A model generated the notes under the pieces. It saw only the letters and a program-made list of their open reading frames with translations, was not told where the DNA came from and ran no database searches. Below are positions 8,305 through 17,765 of a stretch of 64,000 nucleotides of DNA, piece by piece. Source of the DNA: Mucilaginibacter sp. (GTDB taxonomy: Bacteria; Bacteroidota; Bacteroidia; Sphingobacteriales; Sphingobacteriaceae); NCBI GenBank assembly GCA_028288025.1, contig JAQBOM010000021.1, forward strand, positions 1 to 64,000, read 5' to 3'. Every line of letters starts with the position of its first letter. The first letter of the stretch is position 1. Position numbers and translations under genes: made by a program.

Positions 8305-11022
8305 CTACTCCACTCTATACCTGTAAACCTGCCTGCCAAGGTTGCCGTTGTCATCAACACCTTCCACGACCACCCGGTACGTTCCTTTTGTGTCGGCATT
8401 AAAATATTCAAATGAGGCCGCGCCGTCTTTGTCAGTTATAATGTTGGGATTCCAATAAATAGTGCTACGCAGGTCGGGTACACGTACATTGGTTTTAGGA
8501 TCATCATACTTCGGCGAATAAAAAGTTCGCGCCAGGTAATAGCCTTTCGGACTATATGTTACTATCCCGGGCGCATAGCGCTGAACGTGATAGTCCGAGC
8601 TGCCTCTTTTTGTGGTGATCAGCAAAACGCCGCCGCCGCCACTTGCTCCGTAGATAGAAGTATAACCTATGGTTTTCAGCACCTCGATACTTTCAACATC
8701 ATTTGCATTTAATTCATGCAAAATATCTGAGTCAACAGGTACTCCGTCAATTATTATTTCCATTGGCCAGTTTAACGATCTCATTAAATAGGGTATACCA
8801 TTCGAAAATCGTACGCCGGCTAGTCTGCCCTGTAAACAATCGGCAATTTGAGGGCATGCCATCCTGGCAAACTCTTCGCCGCTAAAAACCTGGTCGGCAT
8901 TGCCCGGGCCGTTTAAGTTTGATGAATGTTCGGCAGGGTTTTTTTTCGCCTTTATTTCAACCTGCTTTAGCAAAACGGAATGGTTGATAAGCCCGTACTT
9001 AAGCTGCCCGGCATACCAGTTTTCGCTATTATGCAAAAAAAAGGAAAGGCCGTCGCTAACATTTACCTGCAGATCAGGCGCGTTTTTATTTTTTCCCGCC
9101 TGTCGCGACGATATATTATCAAGGTCAATCTGCAGGTTTTTCCGGTCTTTGGCGGTCCGTGCCTGTATTACAAATTTCACACTATCCTTAAACACTAAAT
9201 TTCCAACGCTAAACCTTCCATAGTTATCTGATACGGTGTCCATAATAAAACCACGCCCGGTTGTAGTGAATACCGTAACCTTACCGTTAGCAACCGGCCG
9301 GCCTGATAAGGTTTTCAGGTGACCCGATATTTCGAGTGTTTTTTCGGGCTGATATGTAACGGGCAGATAGTTTTCTTTCAATACTTCCTTCCATTCAAAC
9401 CTGTGGTAACCCTGTGTAAGCATCAGTACATCCAGGTCGGTAGCGGTTTTTTCGTTGGGATTAGCAAAATAATATGCGGGATGTTCTACATATCCCCGCA
9501 GATCAGCAGTCAACAGCAAATTGGATAATATCGTGCCTTCGGCAGATTCATCAACCGGCGCATTTGTTTCATCAGTCACTGATACCGAAAAGCTGCCTAC
9601 TACAGGCTGATCTGCCGCATCCTTTGCGCGCAGTTGAATTTTCAGCTTTTGCCTGGGCGAATAAGCCGATTTTCCGGTCGAGATATCCAGTTTAAGCTGA
9701 TCGGCATTTTGCACAAATGCGATCCGCTCGTTCATTGGTTCGCCCGTTGGTGAAAACAACGTAAATTGTGCAATTCCCGACGGGAACTTGCGCTTAGGTA
9801 TAGTAGCCCTGAAAGATTTGCTGCCCGGCGAGCTTTTTGCTGCATAATAAATTATCCCGCCCGACTGGCCAATCAGGCTTAGCTGCCCGGCTTCAGATGT
9901 GGCCTTTGTAACATCTGCTCCAGGCAAAATTTTCACGATGAAATTGTCGCCCGCATTGTAAACACTCAGCGTATAGCCGCTAGTTACCGCTACGGGCAGG
10001 TTAATAGTATTTGATGAACCATCCGCGTATGTGATCATCGCTTTATATACCCGGCCACTTTCGGGTGTAAAATCAAACACGCCCATCCCCAGGTGGGCGG
10101 TGTTAAATGTGGCCACCGGGCTATTCTTATCATCCAAAACAGTTCCTTTTATATTGGCGCCCAATCCGTCAGCACCAACCGCCTTGAAAGCAACTTTTGA
10201 ATCATTGCCGTAAACAAGGTTGCCCCCCTCGGGAAAAAACTGCACATCAACTTTAGCAGAGGCAGCTTTTATAATTATTGATTTTGTTATCGATTTTTTG
10301 TCGCCGAATTTTAGTTCAGTATTGATCCTGCCTGAGTTGAGCAATTGCGGATTTACATCCGAAAAATTAATATTTAAATTTCCTTTATCATCTGTAAGTC
10401 CTTTGCCCTTTGCAATCACCTTTGCGCCAAACTGTACTTCGTAGTTTACATGGCTCCCGGCATACGGCGCTCCGTTTAAATCAGCATAATTAATTACTGC
10501 GTTTACATTTTGCCTGCCGTTTTGAACAGAATAGGTATAATTGGTTTTTGTGAAGACTTTATTGCCGATAGCGTTAACTACCGCGAAGGTTTTGTCGAAA
10601 AAGTAAGCTTCCCCGGCATTGCGCATCCAGTTGGTGTAGGCCCTGATGCGGTAATTCCCGTCTTTAAGGGTATCGGGCAACGAAAAATCGCCCCAGGTTA
10701 AGCCACTTATCACCGGCAGCTTTATTCTTTGCTTAACCGAATCCAGCTCGTCGATCAATTCGACATTCAGCACCCCGCTAACGGCCGACAGGTGGTGTTT
10801 GGCACCGACAACAAGGTAAGCCTTAAACCAGATATCATCGCCGGCGGCGTAATACGCTTTATCCAATTGCAAGTAAACTTTCTCCTGCAGGTGACCCGAA
10901 AGCCACTTATCCAGCTGCGCTGCGATCTTGCTGATCGGATCATCATCAATGCTGATAAATGCCGACAATACAGCAATCATTCCAATAATCAGCAAACTTA
11001 CTATTGTCCGTTTACGGTTCAT
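8305..11022 (-). CDS. MG2-like protein with TonB-dependent receptor plug domain
   Basis: 905 residues. An N-terminal signal or anchor (RKRTIVSLLIIGMIAVLSAF) is followed by an alpha-2-macroglobulin MG2-like region (QLDKAYYAAGDDIWFKAYLV), several beta-sandwich segments (QFFPEGGNLVYG, YSPRQKLKIQLRAKDAADQP) and a carboxypeptidase-regulatory-like segment. A TonB-receptor plug domain lies near residues 730-830 (CLQGRLAGVRF, MEIIIDGVPVD, SIEVLKTIGYTSIYGASGGGG, ITTKRG). No membrane barrel follows the plug; the protein ends with a beta domain. It is likely periplasmic or outer-membrane associated, of unknown role. The ORF opens 50 codons further upstream, in repeat DNA; ATG 11022 places the signal sequence at the N-terminus. 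Confidence 0.75.
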   Translation of the reverse strand: MNRKRTIVSLLIIGMIAVLSAFISIDDDPISKIAAQLDKWLSGHLQEKVYLQLDKAYYAAGDDIWFKAYLVVGAKHHLSAVSGVLNVELIDELDSVKQRIKLPVISGLTWGDFSLPDTLKDGNYRIRAYTNWMRNAGEAYFFDKTFAVVNAIGNKVFTKTNYTYSVQNGRQNVNAVINYADLNGAPYAGSHVNYEVQFGAKVIAKGKGLTDDKGNLNINFSDVNPQLLNSGRINTELKFGDKKSITKSIIIKAASAKVDVQFFPEGGNLVYGNDSKVAFKAVGADGLGANIKGTVLDDKNSPVATFNTAHLGMGVFDFTPESGRVYKAMITYADGSSNTINLPVAVTSGYTLSVYNAGDNFIVKILPGADVTKATSEAGQLSLIGQSGGIIYYAAKSSPGSKSFRATIPKRKFPSGIAQFTLFSPTGEPMNERIAFVQNADQLKLDISTGKSAYSPRQKLKIQLRAKDAADQPVVGSFSVSVTDETNAPVDESAEGTILSNLLLTADLRGYVEHPAYYFANPNEKTATDLDVLMLTQGYHRFEWKEVLKENYLPVTYQPEKTLEISGHLKTLSGRPVANGKVTVFTTTGRGFIMDTVSDNYGRFSVGNLVFKDSVKFVIQARTAKDRKNLQIDLDNISSRQAGKNKNAPDLQVNVSDGLSFFLHNSENWYAGQLKYGLINHSVLLKQVEIKAKKNPAEHSSNLNGPGNADQVFSGEEFARMACPQIADCLQGRLAGVRFSNGIPYLMRSLNWPMEIIIDGVPVDSDILHELNANDVESIEVLKTIGYTSIYGASGGGGVLLITTKRGSSDYHVQRYAPGIVTYSPKGYYLARTFYSPKYDDPKTNVRVPDLRSTIYWNPNIITDKDGAASFEYFNADTKGTYRVVVEGVDDNGNLGRQVYRYRVE

Positions 11023-11034
11023 AAAGAGAAATAA

Positions 11035-11263
11035 AATTGAAAGTACGAAAAAAGTGGGGAAAGTCGGGAAAGTCAGTAAAGTCAGAAAGAAAAAAGTGGG
11101 AAGTGACAAATAACGGGACTCTTTATCAGCCTGATCGCCTCGGCGACGTTTTTCTTTATTAATCACATGCACGTGGCTGTCGCACTGCGACAGTGCGACA
11201 GCCTGCGACAGGCCATGCTATCAGCTAATACATTCTTTCGAACTTTCCGGACTTTCCCGACTC
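11035..11263. repeat. Long inverted repeat enclosing a perfect 11-bp hairpin
   Basis: The left arm (about 11038-11105) stutters GGAAAGTC, GGGAAAGTC, AGTAAAGTC. The right arm (about 11236-11262) is complementary (AACTTTCCGGACTTTCCCGAC). Between them, 11177-11201 is a perfect GC-rich hairpin, CTGTCGCACTG, loop CGA, CAGTGCGACAG, followed by a partial third copy CTGCGACAG. The element lies between two minus-strand genes and would sit in the 5' leader of the MG2-like gene or terminate dcd. Confidence 0.75.
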
Positions 11264-11798
11264 AAAAAACGTTCTTCCACATCATGCTTTCAACCGGGCG
11301 GGTTGTGGGTTTATTGTATTTGGCGTTATCCTTGGTATTATAAAATGTTTCTATTTCGCCCTCGACGGAAAAATAGATGAGCTGGCCTATGGGCATACCC
11401 GCGTAAATTTTTACGGGCTGGGCGCATGATATTTCGAGTGTCCATGTATTGCAAAAACCTACATCGCCTTTGCCGGCGGTGGCATGGATATCTATCCCAA
11501 GCCGGCCCGTGCTTGATTTACCTTCCAGGAAAGGGACATGGCAATGTGTTTCGGTATATTCAACCGTAACACCGAGATAAAGCGTATTGGGCTGTAAAAT
11601 GAAGCCATCTTTAGGTATCTCAAAAAAAACGATCTCGTTATGCAGTTTGGCATCTAAAACCCGGTCGCGGTAGGTGGCTAAATGCTTTCCCAAATGCACG
11701 TCGTATGAATTGGTGCCCAGGCAACTGCGATCGAACGGCTCAATTATGATGTGTTCTTTGTCAATTTCTTCTAAAATGCGCTTATCTGAAAGTATCAT
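11262..11798 (-). CDS. dcd: dCTP deaminase
   Basis: A 178-residue trimeric dCTP deaminase that converts dCTP to dUTP for thymidylate synthesis. It shows the family N-terminus MILSDKRILEEI, the signature EGKSSTGRLGIDIHATAGKGDVGF with the catalytic Glu just before it, and the late TLEISCAQPVKIYAGMPIGQL. Length is standard. The longer ORF starting at 11846 adds 16 residues (MLRTLNSYNL...) that are not typical, so ATG 11798 is used. The stop lies at the edge of the inverted repeat. It is probably monocistronic. Confidence 0.93.
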   Translation of the reverse strand: MILSDKRILEEIDKEHIIIEPFDRSCLGTNSYDVHLGKHLATYRDRVLDAKLHNEIVFFEIPKDGFILQPNTLYLGVTVEYTETHCHVPFLEGKSSTGRLGIDIHATAGKGDVGFCNTWTLEISCAQPVKIYAGMPIGQLIYFSVEGEIETFYNTKDNAKYNKPTTRPVESMMWKNVF

Positions 11799-11992
11799 GC
11801 TAAAGTTTGAGCCGCCTAAATTATAACTATTTAAAGTACGCAGCAACGGGATATTGCCAACATTTGTTTTTTGAAAATGTGGAAAGAAAGGCGGGGTGAT
11901 TTACGATTTAAGAATTACGATTAACGATTAATTGGATAAGCAGTTGGTGGCGTGGTCAATGCGTTTTTCACAATGATACAGCCGGAGTGAGA

Positions 11993-13183
11993 TTATTCCC
12001 GAACATCCCTGGCTACGACTTCGCCCGAAATTTTGTGCTTAAGGATAAGTTTCTGCTCACCGTGGGGCAATATTTCTTTTTTTATGAGATAATAATCGTT
12101 GTCGTAAGAGACAAAGTTTGAACCGTAATCGATGTTCTGGTCGCCGCGCCAACCCTCTATTTGTACCGTTTCCCATTTACCGGATTTGGCAGACAGGTAA
12201 GCGGCGTCAATGATGGCGTTTACAATGTAGCCGTCGTAAAATGATTCCAGTGGTTCAGTCTTATTTTCAATGGCATTGAACATATCGGTAAACATGTTGG
12301 TATAGCCCAGCTCGTGTATTTCGTCCCCGACAGGGAACAACCAGCCGCTATTGCTTTCGGCTTTTTCGGCCACATAGCCGCCCTTGCCTGTGCTGAACAT
12401 TTCAAAGCCGGTGCGCAGGAAGTTATTGAGCCAGATGGTGCCTTCGGTCCCCATTACTTCGTCGCGCAAATCCATTCCCCCGCGGAAGCACCAGCTTACC
12501 TCAAACTGGCCAATGGCGCCATTGGCATATTTTACCAGGCCGATGGCGCTGTCCTCGGCTTGTATGGGGTGTACCTGCGTGGCCGCCCAGCACATCACTT
12601 CAACCGGCCTGATCTCCTTGCCAATATAATTACGGGCAATTTCAATACAATGGCAGCCTAAATCGACCATGGCCCCGCCGCCGGATTGTTCATGATCCCA
12701 AAACCAATCGCTATGCGGGCCGGGGTGTGCTTCGCGCGATTTGGCCCAAAGCACCTTGCCGATATTACCATCCTTTATACTCTTCATTGATTTTAAAAAC
12801 TTGGGGGTATAGCACAGGTCTTCGAGATACCCGCTCATTATGCCAGCCTGCTCTGCTATATCCAGCATGCGCTTGGCTTCTTCAGCATTCCGTCCAAGCG
12901 GCTTGGTACATAACACATGTTTACCGGCTTTGGCACAGGCGGCCACGGCCGCTTCGTGTAAATTATTTGGCAGCGAGATCACCACGACATCTACATCTTT
13001 ACGGCCCACTACTTCATCCATATCATCCGAGAAAAATTCAAGTTTATAATCGTCAGCAAACTTTTTGGCTTTATCGATATTTCTTGAATATACGCTGATC
13101 AAATTATCCTTTGCACGCTGGGCCTGCAAAGCATCTGCGTAAAATCGGGCAATGAATCCCGAACCTAACATGGCTATGTTCAT
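11993..13183 (-). CDS. Gfo/Idh/MocA family oxidoreductase
   Basis: A 396-residue NAD(P)-dependent sugar or inositol oxidoreductase-like protein. The N-terminal Rossmann fold begins MNIAMLGSGFIARFY, with the dinucleotide motif GSGFIA. The family lysine motif appears as HVLCTKPLGRNAEEAKRML. The substrate-side motif GGGAMVDLGCHCIEIARNYIG follows, with the conserved Asp and His expected at the active site. The C-terminal 70 residues are extra compared with a minimal family member. The substrate cannot be told from sequence. ATG at 13183. The next gene upstream on the same strand (PhyH family) could be co-transcribed, with a gap of about 90 bases. Confidence 0.88.
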   Translation of the reverse strand: MNIAMLGSGFIARFYADALQAQRAKDNLISVYSRNIDKAKKFADDYKLEFFSDDMDEVVGRKDVDVVVISLPNNLHEAAVAACAKAGKHVLCTKPLGRNAEEAKRMLDIAEQAGIMSGYLEDLCYTPKFLKSMKSIKDGNIGKVLWAKSREAHPGPHSDWFWDHEQSGGGAMVDLGCHCIEIARNYIGKEIRPVEVMCWAATQVHPIQAEDSAIGLVKYANGAIGQFEVSWCFRGGMDLRDEVMGTEGTIWLNNFLRTGFEMFSTGKGGYVAEKAESNSGWLFPVGDEIHELGYTNMFTDMFNAIENKTEPLESFYDGYIVNAIIDAAYLSAKSGKWETVQIEGWRGDQNIDYGSNFVSYDNDYYLIKKEILPHGEQKLILKHKISGEVVARDVRE

Positions 13184-13272
13184 ATTTAGTTGTAAATGTT
13201 ATAAAACGTTGTAAAATGCTAAAGAATTAAAATCATTTCAATTTTCAAATTATCAAATCAACACATTTCAAA

Positions 13273-14115
13273 TCATTTCTCCCAGCCTGTTTCTTTTAAG
13301 GCAGGATCATTTTCTTTTTTGAGGAAATCAGCCTTTGATAATGATTCGGGCTGCCACTCTAATATGGCATTATCCGGCACGACGTCAACAGGTATTTTCC
13401 ATGAAGTGGAGGTTTCGTTATAAGCCAGGTTGGATTGCAGGCTGTAGCACGAGATCACCGACCACCGCGGTCGGTCGGACAGGTTGGCTTCTGAGCGGTG
13501 AAGGAGATTGCTATGGAAGACAAGCGCGTCGCCGGGTTCCAGTTCAACATATACCAGCTCCATCGTTTTTAATGCATTATTTACCATTTCCATATCGGCG
13601 CCTACCTGTTCGCCGGCGAAGCCGTGGTTCACCCGGCCCAATTTATGCGAACCTTTTATAACCTGCAGGCAACCATTCCCTTTGTTGGCTTCTGTCAACG
13701 CTACCATTACACTGATCAGCTCATCCGGAAACATAAATTGATTTTTATACCAATAGCCATAGTCCTGGTGCCACTCCCATGCCCCACCTACTTTCGGTTC
13801 TTTCTGCATTAATTTTGAATGAAAATGGCAAACCGGCGCATCGCCTTCAAGTAATTGCTTTACTGCACCAATCATTTTTTCGCTGCGGGTGAGGTAGCCA
13901 AAAACATCATTTCCGGGGGTGAACCATAATGAGAGCCGCGTTTTTTTGCCCGACTGATCGTTCAGGTCTAAGGCATTGTTTTGCATGGCCTTATCCTCAA
14001 GCGCGGTCTGGTATAATTTGTTTACTTCTTCAGGCTTGCAAAAACCCTTTACGATGATATATCCCTGCTGCCGGTAAAGCTCCACCTCGGCAGGTGTAAA
14101 TTTTTCTGTTAACAT
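13273..14115 (-). CDS. Phytanoyl-CoA dioxygenase (PhyH) family protein
   Basis: A 280-residue Fe(II)/2-oxoglutarate oxygenase of the PhyH superfamily. Metal ligands are visible as HxD in WEWHQDYGYWY (His116, Asp118) and a distal His in HSNLLHRSEANLS (His206). GNGCLQVIKGSHKLG is a typical family strand, and Arg215 or Arg217 could bind the 2-oxoglutarate carboxylate. The substrate is unknown; the oxidoreductase downstream suggests small-molecule or sugar metabolism (inference). ATG 14115 is preferred because the 16 residues before it (from 14163) are hydrophobic and unusual for the family. Confidence 0.85.
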   Translation of the reverse strand: MLTEKFTPAEVELYRQQGYIIVKGFCKPEEVNKLYQTALEDKAMQNNALDLNDQSGKKTRLSLWFTPGNDVFGYLTRSEKMIGAVKQLLEGDAPVCHFHSKLMQKEPKVGGAWEWHQDYGYWYKNQFMFPDELISVMVALTEANKGNGCLQVIKGSHKLGRVNHGFAGEQVGADMEMVNNALKTMELVYVELEPGDALVFHSNLLHRSEANLSDRPRWSVISCYSLQSNLAYNETSTSWKIPVDVVPDNAILEWQPESLSKADFLKKENDPALKETGWEK

Positions 14116-14213
14116 CAGGTAATTTTTTAGTCGGCGGTTTATAATTGACAAAAAGCAGTACAATTTAGGTTTATTTGCTATAAGTTTGTTATCCTTTTTA
14201 CAATTTTACTTTT

Positions 14214-14867
14214 ATGGCAATAGCATACAGGCAGCAGGTTGATGACGATACAGAATTTGCTATTTGGAAAATTGAAGAAGAAGCTGATGAATTATTCAGT
14301 CAGCTACAGCTGGACGAGCACGAAAAGGCTCATTACGAACAGCTTAGCAAAGGCAAACGTAACCTGCACTGGCTGGGAACACGCGTATTATTACGTAAAA
14401 TGCTGTGCACGGAGGAATATATTGATTTTAAAGTGGACAGCCACGGCAAGCCTTACCTGGTTAATCTTCCTTATCATATATCATTGAGCCATTCCTTTGA
14501 TTATGCCGCGGTAATGATCAGCAAAACCAACCCGGTGGGGATTGATATTGAACAGGTGAAAGAAAAGGTTGAGCGCATAGCCAACAAGTTTATGCGGCGG
14601 GAAGAAATGGCCTTTATTGATGAGCGGCAAAAAATAAATCAACTGTATGTTTGTTGGTGCGCCAAAGAAGCGGTTTACAAATGCTTCGGGCAAAAAGAGG
14701 TGTCGTTTGCGGATAATATTTTGCTGGGGCCTTTTCATTTTGAAGGACATGGCTCGGTAAAAGCAACACTTCACAGGGGAGAAACGCTTATCAACTATAA
14801 TGTGGGCTACCTGCAATATGAGGATTATATGATAGGGTATGTTAACGGTGTAGCGGATGAAAAATAA
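14214..14867 (+). CDS. 4'-phosphopantetheinyl transferase superfamily protein
   Basis: A 217-residue Sfp/AcpS-superfamily enzyme that moves phosphopantetheine from CoA onto a carrier-protein serine. Motifs: GKPYLVNLPYHISLSHS (79-94), GIDIEQV with the Mg-binding Asp111 and Glu113, and WCAKEAVYKCFG (148-159). The size fits the Sfp/Gsp half-molecule type. The last 11 bases overlap the start of lipB, so the two are translationally linked. Whether it serves fatty-acid ACP or a secondary-metabolite carrier is not shown by this locus. Confidence 0.88.
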   Translation: MAIAYRQQVDDDTEFAIWKIEEEADELFSQLQLDEHEKAHYEQLSKGKRNLHWLGTRVLLRKMLCTEEYIDFKVDSHGKPYLVNLPYHISLSHSFDYAAVMISKTNPVGIDIEQVKEKVERIANKFMRREEMAFIDERQKINQLYVCWCAKEAVYKCFGQKEVSFADNILLGPFHFEGHGSVKATLHRGETLINYNVGYLQYEDYMIGYVNGVADEK

Positions 14868-15582
14868 AAAGGTAATTTTTAGTGATTGGGGTTTAATTGA
14901 TTATAAAGAAGCCTGGGAAAAACAGGAAGCTTTATTTGCCGCTACCGTTAACTTAAAAACTGAAATACGTAACCGCCGGGCCTCCATAGAGGGAGACGAA
15001 TACCAGGAATATATAGAAACGCCAAATTACCTCGTATTCTGCGAGCACCCGCACGTATATACGCTCGGCAAAAGCGGCAAGTCAGAACATTTGCTACTGG
15101 ATGAAAAGGGATTAAAGGAAAAGAAAGCATCTTACTACCCGATAAACCGGGGTGGCGATATAACCTATCACGGGCCCGGGCAAATCGTCTCCTATCCGAT
15201 TCTTGACCTCGATAATTTTTTTACAGATATACACCTGTATCTTCGAACACTGGAGGAAGCCGTCATTTTAACCCTGGCCGACTATGGGCTTGCTGCCGGG
15301 CGATATCCCGGTTATACCGGCGTCTGGTTTGATGCCGACAATGATAAGGCCCGTAAAATTTGCGCCCTCGGCGTACGCTGCAGCCGCTGGGTAACCATGC
15401 ACGGGCTGGCATTTAACGTGAATACTGACCTGGACTATTTTAAAAATATCGTTCCCTGTGGCATTGATGACAAAGACGTAACTTCCATGCAAAGGGAGTT
15501 GGGAAGGCCGGTTGATATAAATGAAGTCAAAAAAAACCTAAAACAGCGTATTTCCGTATTGTTTGATATGGAGATTGTATGA
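14857..15582 (+). CDS. lipB: Octanoyl-[ACP]:protein N-octanoyltransferase
   Basis: A 241-residue LipB. It moves octanoyl from ACP to lipoyl domains, the first step of lipoate assembly. Visible motifs: NRGGDITYHGPGQIVSYPI (98-115), ARKICALGVRCSRWVTMHGLAFNV (165-188) with the catalytic Lys167, and IVPCGIDDKDVTSM with the acyl-carrying Cys201. It overlaps the PPTase gene upstream by 11 bases and the SGNH gene downstream by 4 bases (ATGA). A PPTase activates ACP and LipB uses octanoyl-ACP, so the pairing makes biochemical sense. LipA is not in the window. Confidence 0.95.
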   Translation: MKNKKVIFSDWGLIDYKEAWEKQEALFAATVNLKTEIRNRRASIEGDEYQEYIETPNYLVFCEHPHVYTLGKSGKSEHLLLDEKGLKEKKASYYPINRGGDITYHGPGQIVSYPILDLDNFFTDIHLYLRTLEEAVILTLADYGLAAGRYPGYTGVWFDADNDKARKICALGVRCSRWVTMHGLAFNVNTDLDYFKNIVPCGIDDKDVTSMQRELGRPVDINEVKKNLKQRISVLFDMEIV

Positions 15583-16298
15583 GAGGAATTCAAATTGCAT
15601 TTATTTTCTTTGCTGTTATATCAGGATGTACCAAAAAGGCCACATCCATACCGGCTGTGCCGGCTACAACCGTCACTAAAACAACTATGACCGATTCATT
15701 GACCTATCTTGCACTTGGTGATTCTTATACCATTGGCGAAGCCGTATCCCAGGACCAATCTTTTCCTTATCAGCTAAGCCATGCTTTAATCATAGACGGC
15801 TTATCGGTAATGCACCCGGTTATCATAGCCCGGACAGGCTGGACCGCCGATAATTTAATCAACGCCATTGCCGCCAGCAGTATTATCAATGAAAAATTTG
15901 ACTTTGTTACCTTACTAATTGGCGTGAATGACCAGTTCCAGGGATTGAGCCAGGATAATTATAAGGTAAAATTCGCGCAGGTGCTGAATACGGCAATCAA
16001 TTTCGCCCATGGAGATACCACCCGTGTGTTTGTTTTATCTATTCCGGATTATGGCGTAACGCCATTTGCCGGTGGTAATGACAGCATCATTGGCCCGCAA
16101 ATTGACCAGTTTAATGCCATAAATAAAAGTATAAGCCAAAAGGCTGGAGTATCGTACCTGGATATAATCGATATTTCCAGGCAGGCAGCAAATGACCCGG
16201 CGCTAATCGCACCCGACGGCCTTCATCCATCCGGCAAAATGTATAGACTATGGATACAGCGCCTCGAGTCTTTGGTTGCTGCGCGGCTAAAAAAATAG
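15579..16298 (+). CDS. SGNH/GDSL-type esterase, predicted lipoprotein
   Basis: A 239-residue secreted hydrolase. Residues 1-17 form a lipoprotein signal ending in the lipobox VISGC (Cys17), so it is probably membrane anchored. The SGNH blocks are visible: LALGDSYTIGE with Ser49 as nucleophile, the IGVND block with the oxyanion Asn, and DGLHPSGKMY with the catalytic Asp and His. The substrate is unknown; relatives act on acyl or acetyl esters. It overlaps the stop of lipB by 4 bases and so belongs to the same operon, although a link to lipoylation is not obvious. Confidence 0.85.
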   Translation: MRGIQIAFIFFAVISGCTKKATSIPAVPATTVTKTTMTDSLTYLALGDSYTIGEAVSQDQSFPYQLSHALIIDGLSVMHPVIIARTGWTADNLINAIAASSIINEKFDFVTLLIGVNDQFQGLSQDNYKVKFAQVLNTAINFAHGDTTRVFVLSIPDYGVTPFAGGNDSIIGPQIDQFNAINKSISQKAGVSYLDIIDISRQAANDPALIAPDGLHPSGKMYRLWIQRLESLVAARLKK

Positions 16299-16301
16299 AT
16301 G

Positions 16302-17600
16302 TTATTTTCTTGATGCTATCTCATCTATGGCGTGCACCAGCTTATCCAGGTCGGCGGGGGTTGTATAAACATGCGGGGTAACCCGCACGCAGCTGATATT
16401 TTCCCAAACTATGCCAACCGTATGGATTTTATATTTGCTGAACAGCGCATTATCCAGTTCAGCCGGCGTCATACCATCAACACTTACACCACAGATAGCG
16501 CATGAATATTTCGGATTCAACGATGTATGCAGTTTTACCTTCGGTATTTGCTGCACTTTTGAGGCCCAGTAGTTTTTGAGGTATCGTATCCTTTCCTCTT
16601 TGCGCTTGCAGCCTATCCCCTCATGAAAATTAATGGCCTCGCCTATCCCCTGCTCGATCGGGAAGCTACGCGTGCCTATGTCTTCAAATTTGCGGATGTC
16701 GGCGCTATGCGGTTTATCATTGCATAAAAGCGGCCATACCTTTTCTATCTTTTCCTTTTTGATCCATATCATACCGCTTCCAATAGGGGCCGAAAGAAAT
16801 TTATGCAGGCTGGTGCCGAAATAGTCGCAATGCAGATCAGGTATTTTAAAATCCATCAGCCCAAAAGAATGGGCGCCGTCAACAATTACCTCGATACCTT
16901 TCGCATGCGCCATATCACATATCTTGCGCACCGGTAGTATCTGCCCTACCCAATTGATCATATGGGTAACATGCAACAGCTTTGTTTTGGAAGTAATGGC
17001 GTTTTCATAGGCTTTTACAATTTGCTCGTCATCTTCAATCGGGAAGTCAAAGCTGAGCTGCTTATAAACTATCCCTTCACGCATGGCCCGTTGCCGGTAA
17101 GCCTGTATCATGTGCGGATAATCCTGCTTGGTGCCGATCACCTCATCACCGCTTTTTAAATCAAGGCCGTAAATTATAGTGTTTAACGCCTCCGTCGCAT
17201 TACGGTTAATCGCGATCTCATCCGGCAACGCACCGGCAAGCCCTGCCAGCTTTTCGCGCAGCGGTTCGCGGCCCTGGTCCAGGATGCGCCACATGTAATA
17301 AGACGGCCCTTCGTTAGATAGCTGGTTATACCGCTCCACTGCCTGTTGTACCACCAGCGGCGAAGGCGATACACCGCCATTGTTTAAATTAATGATATTG
17401 GAATTTACCGTGTATGACCGTTGTATCACCCGCCAGTAGTCTTCGTCCTCCGCCGCTTGCGCCGCATCCAGGTTTTGGATTCTTTGCAACGCCTTTTGCC
17501 AGTCGGCCGCGTGGGCTTGGTTAAACAGGCTGTTTACCGAAAAAGCACCGGCAAGCGTTGCAGCCTGCTTAAGAAAAATGCGGCGTTCGTTTAAACTCAT
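16302..17600 (-). CDS. Tat-exported class V aminotransferase (isopenicillin-N epimerase-like)
   Basis: A 432-residue PLP fold type I enzyme. A twin-arginine style signal (ERRIFLKQAATLAGAF, ending near AHA at 29-31) suggests export in folded form with its cofactor. The PLP lysine is Lys267 in FGTSLHKFLSAPIGSG. Asp241 and His244 in VDGAHSFG contact the cofactor. NGGVSPSP and NRNATEALNTI are class V substrate-binding blocks. Such proteins are often named isopenicillin-N epimerase or cysteine desulfurase-like. The actual substrate is unknown and no beta-lactam pathway genes are near. It converges on the SGNH gene with a 3-base gap. Confidence 0.85.
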   Translation of the reverse strand: MSLNERRIFLKQAATLAGAFSVNSLFNQAHAADWQKALQRIQNLDAAQAAEDEDYWRVIQRSYTVNSNIINLNNGGVSPSPLVVQQAVERYNQLSNEGPSYYMWRILDQGREPLREKLAGLAGALPDEIAINRNATEALNTIIYGLDLKSGDEVIGTKQDYPHMIQAYRQRAMREGIVYKQLSFDFPIEDDEQIVKAYENAITSKTKLLHVTHMINWVGQILPVRKICDMAHAKGIEVIVDGAHSFGLMDFKIPDLHCDYFGTSLHKFLSAPIGSGMIWIKKEKIEKVWPLLCNDKPHSADIRKFEDIGTRSFPIEQGIGEAINFHEGIGCKRKEERIRYLKNYWASKVQQIPKVKLHTSLNPKYSCAICGVSVDGMTPAELDNALFSKYKIHTVGIVWENISCVRVTPHVYTTPADLDKLVHAIDEIASRK

Positions 17601-17765
17601 AAACGAATTTAGCCTTTTATGTTTAACATTTCAAAGCTTATGTAGCGTTCGCTTTGGGGTTAGCACGAACACCGCGAACACCCCGAACATGGCGCGAACA
17701 CGCCCGAACGCCCGCGAACACGCCATAAATATGTTGATTTTGATATCCCAACGTCCGGGATATTC

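Noticed and set aside
16302-17600. Beta-lactam biosynthesis gene
   Set aside because: The isopenicillin-N epimerase-like name reflects fold only; no other pathway genes are present and the protein is predicted to be exported.
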